Shown here: piece by piece, positions 1 through 7,330 of the stretch
Layout of the letters: the number at the start of each line of letters is the position of its first letter
Numbering within the stretch: position 1 is the first letter of the stretch
Assembly (NCBI GenBank): GCA_038321615.1
Contig: JBBQFC010000091.1
Coordinates: 1 to 8,748 of the forward strand
Direction of reading: 5' to 3'
Length of the DNA stretch: 8,748 bases
Origin: JBBQFC01 sp038321615
GTDB taxonomy: Bacteria > Bacteroidota > Bacteroidia > Flavobacteriales_D > Cryomorphaceae
Made by a program: the position numbers and the translations under genes
Notes under the pieces: generated by a model
Told to the model about the DNA's origin: nothing
Seen by the model: only the letters and a program-made list of their open reading frames with translations
The model's database searches: none

Positions 1-936
1 CCATTTGAATTGGGAATAAAACTTCCGGATAGTTCTGGGTTTTTGAACCCTGAGCATATAAAGGCTATTGACCAGATAGAGCAAAATCTACGAGATGATT
101 ATGGCGTGAGCGCAACTGTATCGCTCAGCACCATTAGCAAAGAATTAAACCGAATGCGCAAAGCCGGTAGAGCGGACGCTCAAGTACTTCCCGATTCCGA
201 TAGCGATTGGAAACCGATTATTAGGGATTTAGAACGGCTGCAAAAGGCTGGAAAAATCGATAATCTGATAAGTGAAGATGGCAATTACACCCGTATCTCT
301 GGCCGTGTAGGCGATTGGGGAGCCCGAATGTTTGATACCAAAAATCAAAACTTTGAAGAATACATCTACCGAGTAGGATATTCAGAAAAATACGATCTAA
401 CCATTACAGGTACGGGAACCCTTATTGACCGAACCAATCAAAACCTAGTGAGCAGCTTAGGCAAGGGCTTGGGAATGGCTTTTCTCCTCATTTCTATCAT
501 TATTGGGGTTTTGTTTCGATCGGTGCGGATGGTGATAATAGCCTTAGTTCCCAACATCATCCCTCTTATCGCATTGGGCGGAATAATGGCGCTAATGGGA
601 GTCCAGCTCAAGATGAGCACCAGCATCATATTTACCATAGCGTTTGGTATAGCGGTCGACGACACTATTCACCTCCTGAGCCGGTATAGGCTGGAGCTGT
701 ACAAAGGCCGGCAACCAATCTGGGCGCTGCTTACCGCCTACACCCACACGGGTAAAGCATTGATATTAACCACTTTCATTCTACTCGGAGGATTCATCAG
801 CATGTGCTTTAGTTCGTTCCAAAGCACCTTCTATATTGGATTATTGGTAAGTCTCACGCTTCTGCTCGCTTTGGCGTTCGATATGCTCCTACTTCCGATC
901 TTACTCCTTCCGGGAAAGAAAAAAATTTCAGTTTAG
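1..936 (+). CDS. RND/MMPL-family exporter, C-terminal part (5' end outside the window)
   Basis: This is an inner-membrane transporter of the resistance-nodulation-division superfamily, MMPL-like branch, which moves lipids or hydrophobic substrates using the proton gradient. Frame 1 is open from the first base with no stop upstream of the TTG at 10, so the gene is treated as truncated by the window edge (311 residues visible). Residues 1 to about 140 are the end of the second periplasmic loop. Residues from about 155 on form five strongly hydrophobic segments, matching TM8-TM12 of the second half of an RND protein. The segment GIAVDDTIHLL, with Asp220-Asp221 in partial numbering, is the characteristic TM motif of the family. 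The protein ends in a short basic tail. Its stop codon is 4 bp from that of the convergent antiporter gene. The substrate cannot be inferred. Family assignment is firm; the exact subfamily is not. Confidence 0.88.
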   Translation, partial: PFELGIKLPDSSGFLNPEHIKAIDQIEQNLRDDYGVSATVSLSTISKELNRMRKAGRADAQVLPDSDSDWKPIIRDLERLQKAGKIDNLISEDGNYTRISGRVGDWGARMFDTKNQNFEEYIYRVGYSEKYDLTITGTGTLIDRTNQNLVSSLGKGLGMAFLLISIIIGVLFRSVRMVIIALVPNIIPLIALGGIMALMGVQLKMSTSIIFTIAFGIAVDDTIHLLSRYRLELYKGRQPIWALLTAYTHTGKALILTTFILLGGFISMCFSSFQSTFYIGLLVSLTLLLALAFDMLLLPILLLPGKKKISV

Positions 937-951
937 GAAACTAAGCTGAAA
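926..951. terminator. Hairpin shared by two convergent genes, probable bidirectional terminator
   Basis: Arms 927-936 and 941-950 are inverted repeats with one imperfect pair (932/945). They extend to 926/951 and enclose a GAAA loop (937-940). Each arm contains the stop codon of one gene. On the minus strand the hairpin is followed by seven T's (complement of 919-925), as in an intrinsic terminator for the antiporter gene. That T tract is the complement of the last lysine codons of the exporter gene. The plus-strand tail is only weakly T-rich. The stem is A+T-rich and the imperfect pair is a G-U wobble only on the plus transcript, so strength is uncertain. Confidence 0.45.
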
Positions 952-2869
952 CAGGTTTTCCTAAAAGTCGGATAAGTGTAAATAAGAGCCCGATGCCCAA
1001 GGGGAAAAGAACCCAACCATTAATCTCAAAGACACCTGCGAGCGCAGATAGCACGGTAGCCACAGCACCTACAGAGAGCGCATAAGGTAATTGGGTTTTT
1101 ACATGGTCGAGGTGATTGCACTGCGACGCCAACGAACTCAGAATGGTGGTATCGCTGATAGGCGAACAATGATCGCCGAGCACAGAACCAGCCAGAACGC
1201 AAGCGGTGCAATTGGAGAGCATCATAAAGGCGGTTTGCGGGTCGAGCCCCGCATCGATAGAGAGTTTCCACGAAAGTGGTAAAATAAGCGGGTAAAGTAT
1301 AGCCATGGTACCCCAGGACGTACCCGTGCTAAACGCTACGAGACCGGCGAGCAAGAAAGTGCCCGGTGCGAGCATCCATGGGGCTAACTTCCCACTCACA
1401 ACGCCAGCTAAGAATTCACCCGTATGAACGTCGCTTGTAACCTGAGCAAGACTCCACGCCAGAACCAAAATCGACATTGCCGCGGCCATGGTTTTAAAAC
1501 CTTCGAGACCTGTTTCTATGGCTTTCGTAAAAGTCATTATGCGCTGTGCAACCGTAAGTGCTAAAGCCGTAGTAAAACCAACGAGCGAAGCCCAAAGCAA
1601 AGCTTGATAAGCATCGGCGCCACCAATGGTTTTTGAGAGTTTTACGGAAAGGCCAATTCCTGCATCCGCCCAAATTGCAGCGTCATAACCGGTGTAGATC
1701 AACCCCACAACAGTGGTCACAATGAGGAGCCCTATTGGGAGTGCAGCATTTATTATGCGTAAGGGTGTTCCTTCGCTGGGCTGCATATCTGAGTCGAGTT
1801 CACGGCCGGGAGCAGCAAGATCCATTTCGCCTTTGCGAGCCTTTGTTTCTGCTTTCCACATCGGGCCATAATCGCGTTTCATTAAGACAATTAACAGAAT
1901 AAAAATCAAGCATAAAATGGGGTAAAAGGCATATTGCAATGAATTCAGAAACACGCCGTAGGCTCCAACATCGATCTTTGGACTACCGGCGTTGATAACA
2001 GCCAAAGCCTCGTCGATGTACCCTAATTCGGCGCCGATCCAGGTGGTAATAAAGGCCACCGCACACACCGGAGCTGCGGTAGAATCGACAATAAAACTCA
2101 ATTTTTCGCGCGAAACGCGCATTCGGTCTGTCAATGGACGCATAGTATTGCCCACCACGAGCGTATTGGCATAATCGTCGAAAAATATGGCGATCCCCAT
2201 GAACCACGTAGCGAGTTGCGCCGATTTTGAATCGCGAACACGTGTTGAGATAGCTTGAACTACAGCGGCCATTCCCCCATTTCGGGAAACCAATGCCACG
2301 GTAGCTGCAATCATTAATGAAAAAAGAATTACTGCAGCGTGATCGGCATCGGCAAAAGCGTTAAGCACATAGGTATCGAAAAAAGTGAGCGGTGCCGACC
2401 AAACGGAAACACCTGGAGTGAAATAAGATATTATACCAGCACCTACTGTAACCCCGATGGCCAAACTGGAAATTACTTCCTTGAAAACCAAAGCAAGAAA
2501 AATAACTACCAGGGGCGGAACGATCGAAAGCCAAAGTGGCATTGGGGTGACAGATTTAACATAAGTAAAACCACCGATTTTGATGGAAAGTGGCTCTTTG
2601 CGGTCAAACTTAATGTGCGCCTGGGCCTTCCCTTTTTCAAAATGGAGTTCTACATTTTCCCCATTTACGATGGCAGGAATGGTGGCATTGTTCCACTCCG
2701 TGAATCCTTCCTGGAGAACAATATAGATTGAATTGTCGATTTCGCGAATCGCAAAACCGGAAAATTCCACGTCAAATGTATTTTGATCAAAGGGGAGATC
2801 ATCTTGAGCTGCCAGCTTGCATACCGACGAAAGGCTGAGCAAGAAGATAATAAGATGTTTTTTGGCCAT
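941..2869 (-). CDS. nhaC: Na+/H+ antiporter, NhaC family, with N-terminal exported domain
   Basis: This is an inner-membrane antiporter of 642 residues that exchanges Na+ for H+, or an organic anion/H+ in some family members. Residues 1-21 look like a signal peptide ending ...LAA before QDD. Residues about 22-108 are a polar, beta-rich segment predicted to lie in the periplasm. Ten or more hydrophobic segments follow from about residue 110. Two family signatures are clear: FFDDYANTLVVGNTMRP (Asp231, Asp232) and GDHCSPISDTTILSS (residues 565-579). The length exceeds typical NhaC proteins because of the N-terminal domain. The start ATG (2867-2869) gives the signal peptide and lies just downstream of a TAnnTTTG-like box. 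The gene is divergent from the redoxin operon and convergent with the exporter. Family assignment is strong; the transported ion is inferred from homology only. Confidence 0.92.
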   Translation of the reverse strand: MAKKHLIIFLLSLSSVCKLAAQDDLPFDQNTFDVEFSGFAIREIDNSIYIVLQEGFTEWNNATIPAIVNGENVELHFEKGKAQAHIKFDRKEPLSIKIGGFTYVKSVTPMPLWLSIVPPLVVIFLALVFKEVISSLAIGVTVGAGIISYFTPGVSVWSAPLTFFDTYVLNAFADADHAAVILFSLMIAATVALVSRNGGMAAVVQAISTRVRDSKSAQLATWFMGIAIFFDDYANTLVVGNTMRPLTDRMRVSREKLSFIVDSTAAPVCAVAFITTWIGAELGYIDEALAVINAGSPKIDVGAYGVFLNSLQYAFYPILCLIFILLIVLMKRDYGPMWKAETKARKGEMDLAAPGRELDSDMQPSEGTPLRIINAALPIGLLIVTTVVGLIYTGYDAAIWADAGIGLSVKLSKTIGGADAYQALLWASLVGFTTALALTVAQRIMTFTKAIETGLEGFKTMAAAMSILVLAWSLAQVTSDVHTGEFLAGVVSGKLAPWMLAPGTFLLAGLVAFSTGTSWGTMAILYPLILPLSWKLSIDAGLDPQTAFMMLSNCTACVLAGSVLGDHCSPISDTTILSSLASQCNHLDHVKTQLPYALSVGAVATVLSALAGVFEINGWVLFPLGIGLLFTLIRLLGKPVSA

Positions 2870-2876
2870 ATCGCGG

Positions 2877-2884
2877 CGAAGATA
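2877..2884 (-). promoter_or_regulatory. Possible -7 box for the antiporter gene
   Basis: Read on the minus strand the octamer is TATCTTCG, one mismatch from the Bacteroidota -7 consensus TAnnTTTG. It ends 7 bp before the antiporter start codon, implying a very short leader. No convincing -33 TTG element was seen, so this is tentative. Confidence 0.3.
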
Positions 2885-2926
2885 ATGAACCCTTCGAGCT
2901 ATGAAAGATCGATCGAATGGAAGATG

Positions 2927-2934
2927 TAATTTTG
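2927..2934 (+). promoter_or_regulatory. Bacteroidota -7 promoter box (TAATTTTG) for the redoxin operon
   Basis: TAATTTTG is an exact match to the Bacteroidota sigma-A -7 consensus TAnnTTTG. It ends only 4 bp before the ATG at 2939, so transcription should start at or next to the start codon and the mRNA would be leaderless or nearly so. No good -33 element is visible about 20 bp upstream. Confidence 0.55.
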
Positions 2935-2938
2935 TACT

Positions 2939-3502
2939 ATGAATTTTGTCCGCATTCTTATCGTTTTATTTGTCCTTGTATCGGCCTGTAAACCCAAGAC
3001 ACCCATAGAAGGAGTATTTCCAACATCGGATGGTGGCAAGCTCGACATGGCATATCATGTGGAGCAGACCCAGGCAATTGTATTATTCTACCTATCGCCG
3101 CAATGCCCTTTAAGCGTTAACTACACGAAGAAAATAAACGAGATGCAACAAGAGTATCAAGATAAATACATAGAGTTTATCGGGGTTATTTCGGGCAGCC
3201 ATTATAGTGCGCAAGAAGCAGAACAGTTTAAATCGAAGTACGACTTGAAAATGGAGATAATAATGGATAAAAACTTCCTGATTTCGAATTTTTACAATGC
3301 CTCTGTTACCCCATCTGTAAATTTACTCGATAGTACAGGCGCCGTGCAGTATGCCGGTTCTATTGACAATTGGGCGGTAAGCCTCCGACGCAAACGAATA
3401 GCTGCGACCCAGTTTTATCTGGAAGATGCCATTGATGCTTATTTAGCCGGCGCACCAATCATTACACGCGAAACAGAAGCGATCGGATGCATTATAGAGT
3501 AA
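2939..3502 (+). CDS. Thioredoxin-fold (redoxin/AhpC-TSA-like) lipoprotein
   Basis: This is an exported thiol protein of 187 residues, probably anchored to a membrane by lipidation. Residues 1-16 form a hydrophobic signal with lipobox VSA-Cys17. The thioredoxin fold follows: strand IVLFYLSP, then Cys56 in SPQCPLS (a single cysteine, since the usual CxxC second cysteine is Ser59), and VTPSV with the probable cis-proline Pro125. A second cysteine, Cys184, lies in the C-terminal AIGCIIE. The N-terminal signature resembles redoxin/peroxiredoxin-like proteins found next to cytochrome c/copper monooxygenase genes. The gene overlaps the cytochrome-monooxygenase gene by 16 bp, suggesting coupled translation. 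A role in thiol or copper chemistry during maturation or turnover of that enzyme is inferred, not shown. Confidence 0.8.
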   Translation: MNFVRILIVLFVLVSACKPKTPIEGVFPTSDGGKLDMAYHVEQTQAIVLFYLSPQCPLSVNYTKKINEMQQEYQDKYIEFIGVISGSHYSAQEAEQFKSKYDLKMEIIMDKNFLISNFYNASVTPSVNLLDSTGAVQYAGSIDNWAVSLRRKRIAATQFYLEDAIDAYLAGAPIITRETEAIGCIIE

Positions 3503-4866
3503 TATTCTTATGCGTGCTTCTTTCCTCAGGGGTGAGCTGCACGGTGCCCGAAGAGCCAAAGGCAGACTCCATATCGATTACGGAAGTAAGCGATAGCCTG
3601 ACCTTTTGGGGAGATGCTGCGCCAATAATATTCAAACATTGCACGCCTTGCCACCACAAGGATGGTGCAGGCCCCTTTCCGCTTACCGATTTTAAAGATC
3701 TTGCTTCTCGCATCAAAACCATTCGCCTGGCAATAGCCGATAATTATATGCCCCCTTGGCCTGCCGATCCCTCCTATCGACATTTTAAGGGCGAAAAAGT
3801 ACTCTCGCCCATTGAAAAAACCATACTTCTCAGCTGGATCGACCAAGGTGCAGTGGAAGGCAAGAAAACCGAGAATGAAATAATTCCAATTACTTACAGC
3901 GATCTTGAATTAGGTGAGCCGGATCTCATTATCCCCCTTCCTGAAACGGTAGGGATACCCGGCAACGCCCGCGATTTTTTCGCAGTAGCGAGGGTGAATT
4001 TCGAGCTCAAAAAAGACACGATTTTAAAAGCTATCGCATTTGTACCTGGCAATAGACAGTTGGTCCATCATGTCAATGCGCACCTGATCAACTACGAACC
4101 TGGCAAAAAAACGAAGTACGGAGGGGGAACGTGGCTACTCGATGCTGAAAAGACCAGTTCGATGAGCGCTTACCGGCAATTGAATTTGGCAAATGACGAT
4201 GGTACTTATCCGCCTATGTTAATCTCCGCTTTCAATTACCTACCGGGGGTGGAGCCGGCAAGCTACCCCGACGGGCTCGGCACTACTTATATTGCTAAAA
4301 ATGGAGCTTTTCTTTTAAACACGCTCCATTTTGGCCCATCGCCGATTGACACTACCGATCGAAGTGAAATACACCTTTTCTTTGCTGATCGGGCGCCTGA
4401 GCGCCCACTTCGCGAACTGCAAATGGGCACTTTGGGGGTTACAACCGTTGTCCCAGAGTTTGTAATTCATGCCGACTCAGTGAGCATTTTCACAACCAGC
4501 TATAACGTGCCAGCTGCCATGTCGGTACTAACCATTAATCCACACATGCACCTACTCGGCAAAACCTTCCAGGCATGGGCTTCCTCGCCGGACGGAAAGG
4601 ATACTATACCGCTGATTTTAATACCTGACTGGGATTTCCGATGGCAATATTTTTACACCTTTCCAACAATTCAAGTGATACCAGCCGGCTATACCATTAC
4701 GGCTAAAGCGAGTTTTGACAACACGGTGCATAATCCTTTTAACCCAAATATTCCCCCTATTACCATGCGCAGCGGCGGCGAACATATGAAAACCACCGAT
4801 GAAATGTTCCAATTTTTTCTAACTTTCGTGGATTATCGCATAGGCGATGAAAATATAGAATTATGA
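3487..4866 (+). CDS. c-type cytochrome fused to a copper type II (PHM-like) monooxygenase module
   Basis: This is a probable exported redox enzyme of 459 residues. The N-terminus is a signal sequence, possibly a lipoprotein signal (GVS-Cys18; position -3 is atypical). Residues about 40-130 form a cytochrome-c-like domain with CTPCH (Cys52, Cys55, His56) for heme attachment and MPPWPADP, whose Met88 may be the distal heme ligand. Residues about 150-459 match the two-domain fold of copper type II ascorbate-dependent monooxygenases such as peptidylglycine alpha-hydroxylating monooxygenase. The visible putative copper ligands are His194-His195 (VHHVN) and His281 (LHFGP) for one site, and His353/His355 (PHMHLLGK) with Met440 (TDEMF) for the other. 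The substrate is unknown. The heme domain could feed electrons to copper in place of ascorbate, which is inference. The stop overlaps the next start (ATGA). Confidence 0.85.
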   Translation: MHYRVIFLCVLLSSGVSCTVPEEPKADSISITEVSDSLTFWGDAAPIIFKHCTPCHHKDGAGPFPLTDFKDLASRIKTIRLAIADNYMPPWPADPSYRHFKGEKVLSPIEKTILLSWIDQGAVEGKKTENEIIPITYSDLELGEPDLIIPLPETVGIPGNARDFFAVARVNFELKKDTILKAIAFVPGNRQLVHHVNAHLINYEPGKKTKYGGGTWLLDAEKTSSMSAYRQLNLANDDGTYPPMLISAFNYLPGVEPASYPDGLGTTYIAKNGAFLLNTLHFGPSPIDTTDRSEIHLFFADRAPERPLRELQMGTLGVTTVVPEFVIHADSVSIFTTSYNVPAAMSVLTINPHMHLLGKTFQAWASSPDGKDTIPLILIPDWDFRWQYFYTFPTIQVIPAGYTITAKASFDNTVHNPFNPNIPPITMRSGGEHMKTTDEMFQFFLTFVDYRIGDENIEL

Positions 4867-5234
4867 AGATCATAAAAACCTTAAGCCTGTTGGCTATTTT
4901 ATTTGCTACCGGAATGGCAAATGCACAAACCCAAAAAGTAGATTACGACACCGAAGCTGAAATGCAAGAGCAGATGCGGATGATTGTAAATACGCTCGGA
5001 CTTCAAACTACTGAGATCGTTCAATTGGGAGGGATAATGGATAAGAAACGGCAAGAAAAAAATGCCCTTATTGAACAGATAAATGCCCTTAAGGCGCAAA
5101 TGACTGCGGTTGAAATTCAGGCAGAAACGGAAATAGAAGGTATGCTTACGCAGAGCGAATGGGAGCGCTATATAAAAGAGATAAAGCCCGGCATCGACCA
5201 GGCTTTAAAAGAGAAGATGGATAAGGTTAAATAA
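4863..5234 (+). CDS. Small exported helical protein (Spy/CpxP-like in appearance)
   Basis: The protein has 123 residues. The signal peptide ends ANA-Gln22. The mature part is almost entirely charged and predicted helical, rich in Met, Gln, Glu and Lys. It includes MQEQMRMIVNTLGLQTTEIVQL and a late MLTQSEWERYIKEI that recall LTxxQ-type periplasmic proteins of the Spy/CpxP group, but the exact LTxxQ motif is absent, so that link is tentative. The ATG overlaps the TGA of the cytochrome-monooxygenase gene (ATGA), making it the third gene of a coupled operon. The methionine-rich helix could shield or bind copper for the upstream enzyme; this is inference. The stop lies 2 bp from that of the convergent lipoprotein gene. 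Confidence 0.75.
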   Translation: MKIIKTLSLLAILFATGMANAQTQKVDYDTEAEMQEQMRMIVNTLGLQTTEIVQLGGIMDKKRQEKNALIEQINALKAQMTAVEIQAETEIEGMLTQSEWERYIKEIKPGIDQALKEKMDKVK

Positions 5235-5236
5235 GC

Positions 5237-5920
5237 TTAAAGCTTGTTGGCCACCCACCGTATATTGTTGACTTCAATGGCAGTATTTCGGTCGCTTTCG
5301 AAGCTCAAACCACAAACTACATTTACGCGTGCCATTATGATGTCGCTAAAGTGTCGTATCGGAATGCTGACTTCGGTAAAGGTCGAATCGGTGAAGCTAT
5401 GTGTCGAGATTTCTACGTAATCGCTTCTGCGAAATGGTTCGCATTGTGGATATTGCCAATTTTTACCGGAGATAAACAAGCGAATATAATCGGGTGAGCC
5501 CCCTTCCAAATCAATTAGGCGAACATCCATTCGCATAGTGCCTTCGGCGAAATCGCGGGCGTTGCGCTCATTCAATATACTGAAATACGATAAGTGCTTT
5601 GAATCGGTTCCTGTGGCAAATTGCAAGGAACGAAGTTCTGTTGAATCGCGCGGAGTGATCATTTCATTGATATCTCCCTGGCATGCCACCATGCGGAAAG
5701 CTCCTTGTTGAAGATCTCCATTCCAACCACCGCGCACACCATCGGCCCAGATAAGTTGTTCGGCTTCATTGTAGGTGCATGATTCATCGTCCTTGAGAGC
5801 AGCTGGAGCATAGTTGGATGCCAAAGGATCCGTGCAGCCCGTTTGTTCGGGATCATTACCGCATGAAAGCGTAAATAAGGCGAGCGAAAAAAGGGGGAAT
5901 AAATAATTCTTGCTTTTCAT
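5237..5920 (-). CDS. Secreted lipoprotein with GCTDPLA...DDESCTY cysteine motif
   Basis: The protein has 227 residues and unknown function. A hydrophobic signal ends LFTLS-Cys20, probably the lipidated cysteine of a Bacteroidota lipoprotein. Residues 28-50 contain one copy of a small calcium-loop-like motif, GCTDPLASNY...DDESCTY (Cys29 and Cys48). It is widespread in secreted proteins of marine Bacteroidota, usually near repeats or anchoring modules. The remaining about 175 residues are rich in beta-strand-like stretches (WADGVRGGWNGDLQQG, IRLFISGKNW, TEVSIPIRHF, NTAIEVNNIRWV) and look like a jelly-roll or carbohydrate-binding-like sandwich. No catalytic motif was seen. The gene is convergent with the redox operon and divergent from oxyR. 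Confidence 0.75.
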   Translation of the reverse strand: MKSKNYLFPLFSLALFTLSCGNDPEQTGCTDPLASNYAPAALKDDESCTYNEAEQLIWADGVRGGWNGDLQQGAFRMVACQGDINEMITPRDSTELRSLQFATGTDSKHLSYFSILNERNARDFAEGTMRMDVRLIDLEGGSPDYIRLFISGKNWQYPQCEPFRRSDYVEISTHSFTDSTFTEVSIPIRHFSDIIMARVNVVCGLSFESDRNTAIEVNNIRWVANKL

Positions 5921-6002
5921 AGTTTAAGGGTTTGGGGACAAAAGCATTTAATGTATCATACCTAAATTGACTAAAAAGGTTTCTCCTTCCTTTCATTAGT
6001 CT

Positions 6003-6010
6003 TAGCTTTG
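6003..6010 (+). promoter_or_regulatory. Candidate -7 box (TAGCTTTG) upstream of oxyR
   Basis: TAGCTTTG matches the Bacteroidota TAnnTTTG -7 consensus exactly and lies 30 bp before the oxyR start, leaving a normal short leader. No clear TTG at the expected -33 spacing was found. The 120-bp gap 5921-6040 must also hold the promoter of the divergent lipoprotein gene, and OxyR may bind here, but no operator could be identified by eye. Confidence 0.4.
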
Positions 6011-6040
6011 GGAAAGATTAAAATTTGATCAGCTTTAGCC

Positions 6041-7006
6041 ATGACCCTTATTCAACTCCGATACGTTGTTGCAGTAGACACGTATCGCCACTTTGCCAGT
6101 GCCGCCGAAACCTGCTTCGTAACACAGCCAACGCTCAGCATGCAAATAAGCAAGCTGGAGAAGGAGCTCGACATTCTAATTTTCGACCGGACAAAACACC
6201 CCATTGAGCCTACAGAAATTGGAAAAGAATTAATTAAGCAAGCCCGTGTGGCGCTGTTAGAAGCTGGGAAAGTTGTGGAAATGGTAAAGGCGAGCAAGGG
6301 CTTAGTGAGCGGCGATTTTAGATTGGGCATTATTCCCACAGTATCTCCGGTACTTCTACCCCGCTTTCTAAGAGCGTTTACCACACAATATTCCGACATA
6401 CACCTGCGCATCGAAGAGTTGCAAACCGATCAAATAGTAGATAAACTCGAAAAGAATCAACTCGACGCCGGGATTATAGCTACACCGCTGGCTCTAAATC
6501 ATATCATTGAGCAGCCGCTCTACTATGAGCCATTTATGGCTTATGTGCCCGAAGGGCATAGATTGGCGAAAGAAAGTTTTGTGCTACACAGCGAACTCCA
6601 ACTGAAGGATATTCTGCTTTTGAAAAATGGCCACTGCTTCCGCGACAGCGTAATAAACCTTTGTGCCAGCGCTTTTAGCGATCAACCGCAAAACGACCAT
6701 ATCCTGGAGCTGGAAAGTGGGAATTTTGAGACGCTCATCAAGCTTTCCAACCAAGGATTTGGAATGACCCTCCTGCCCTACCTTACCGCGCTCGATCTAA
6801 ATGAGCAAGATCGGAAAAACATCAAACCCATAGAGCATCCACAACCCGTGCGGGAAATAAGCATTGTGACCACAAAATCGCAACTACGCATGAGTATTAT
6901 CAAGATTTTGGGAGAATTGATACAAAAACATGTGCCGAAAAAACTATTGGAAAAACCAAAAGAAGATTTAGTTAATCCCATGAAATCCAAAATTTCTGCT
7001 GTTTAA
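6041..7006 (+). CDS. oxyR: OxyR-type hydrogen peroxide-sensing LysR transcription regulator
   Basis: This is a cytoplasmic DNA-binding regulator of 321 residues that switches on peroxide defence genes when oxidised. Residues 1-60 are the LysR winged helix-turn-helix (LRYVVAVDTYRHFASAAETC..TQPTLSMQISKLEKELD). Residues about 90-300 are the periplasmic-binding-like sensor domain. In GHCFRDSVINLC the two cysteines fall at Cys199 and Cys208, the same numbers and 9-residue spacing as the redox pair of Escherichia coli OxyR. His198 and Arg201 nearby are also in place. This supports OxyR rather than a generic LysR protein. The ATG at 6041 gives a standard-length HTH. The C-terminus is about 15 residues longer than the E. 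coli protein and basic. No catalase, ahp or dps gene lies in the window. The next gene follows after 21 bp. Confidence 0.92.
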   Translation: MTLIQLRYVVAVDTYRHFASAAETCFVTQPTLSMQISKLEKELDILIFDRTKHPIEPTEIGKELIKQARVALLEAGKVVEMVKASKGLVSGDFRLGIIPTVSPVLLPRFLRAFTTQYSDIHLRIEELQTDQIVDKLEKNQLDAGIIATPLALNHIIEQPLYYEPFMAYVPEGHRLAKESFVLHSELQLKDILLLKNGHCFRDSVINLCASAFSDQPQNDHILELESGNFETLIKLSNQGFGMTLLPYLTALDLNEQDRKNIKPIEHPQPVREISIVTTKSQLRMSIIKILGELIQKHVPKKLLEKPKEDLVNPMKSKISAV

Positions 7007-7027
7007 TCCCGTAGTACACTCCAGCCA

Positions 7028-7330
7028 ATGAATGAAAAGAAATGCCCTGCTTGTGGAAAGTGGACCGACGGAAAGGCGGATCGTTGCGTTTACTGCCACA
7101 CCGCTATCAGTCACCGGCTTATAGTAGAAGAAGAGAAGGCCGCACATGCCGAAAAAGTCCGCGAAATGCGTGAGCAGGATCCTTCCAAATTTAGACGTTA
7201 CCTTTATAAGCTTTCGAAATCGGAAAAACCGGTTCATCAATTTCTGTTTCGTTCGCTCACGGTAGTTTTTAATGTTTACATGGCTATACTTTCCTTTTTT
7301 ATATGGCTCATCGCCCTCATTTCGGGCTAG
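7028..7330 (+). CDS. Small zinc-ribbon protein with C-terminal membrane segment
   Basis: The protein has 100 residues and unknown function. Two CxxC knuckles, Cys6-x2-Cys9 and Cys20-x2-Cys23 (CPACG...RCVYCH), make a zinc ribbon near the N-terminus. A charged, predicted helical linker (about 30-70) follows, then a single hydrophobic segment at about 76-98 ending the protein. It is probably an inner-membrane protein with a cytoplasmic zinc-binding head. Similar small proteins occur in Bacteroidota without assigned function. The start is 21 bp after oxyR. Its end overlaps the next gene by 28 bp, so the two are probably co-transcribed and may work together. Confidence 0.75.
   Translation: MNEKKCPACGKWTDGKADRCVYCHTAISHRLIVEEEKAAHAEKVREMREQDPSKFRRYLYKLSKSEKPVHQFLFRSLTVVFNVYMAILSFFIWLIALISG

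Noticed and set aside
2339..2731. A 130-codon plus-strand frame opposite the antiporter gene
   Set aside because: It is antisense to a well-supported NhaC gene, and no recognisable protein features were seen.
5233..5245. Small hairpin AAGCT-TAA-AGCTT between the convergent genes at 5234/5237
   Set aside because: The core stem is only 5 bp and A+T-rich, with no T tract; too weak to call a terminator.
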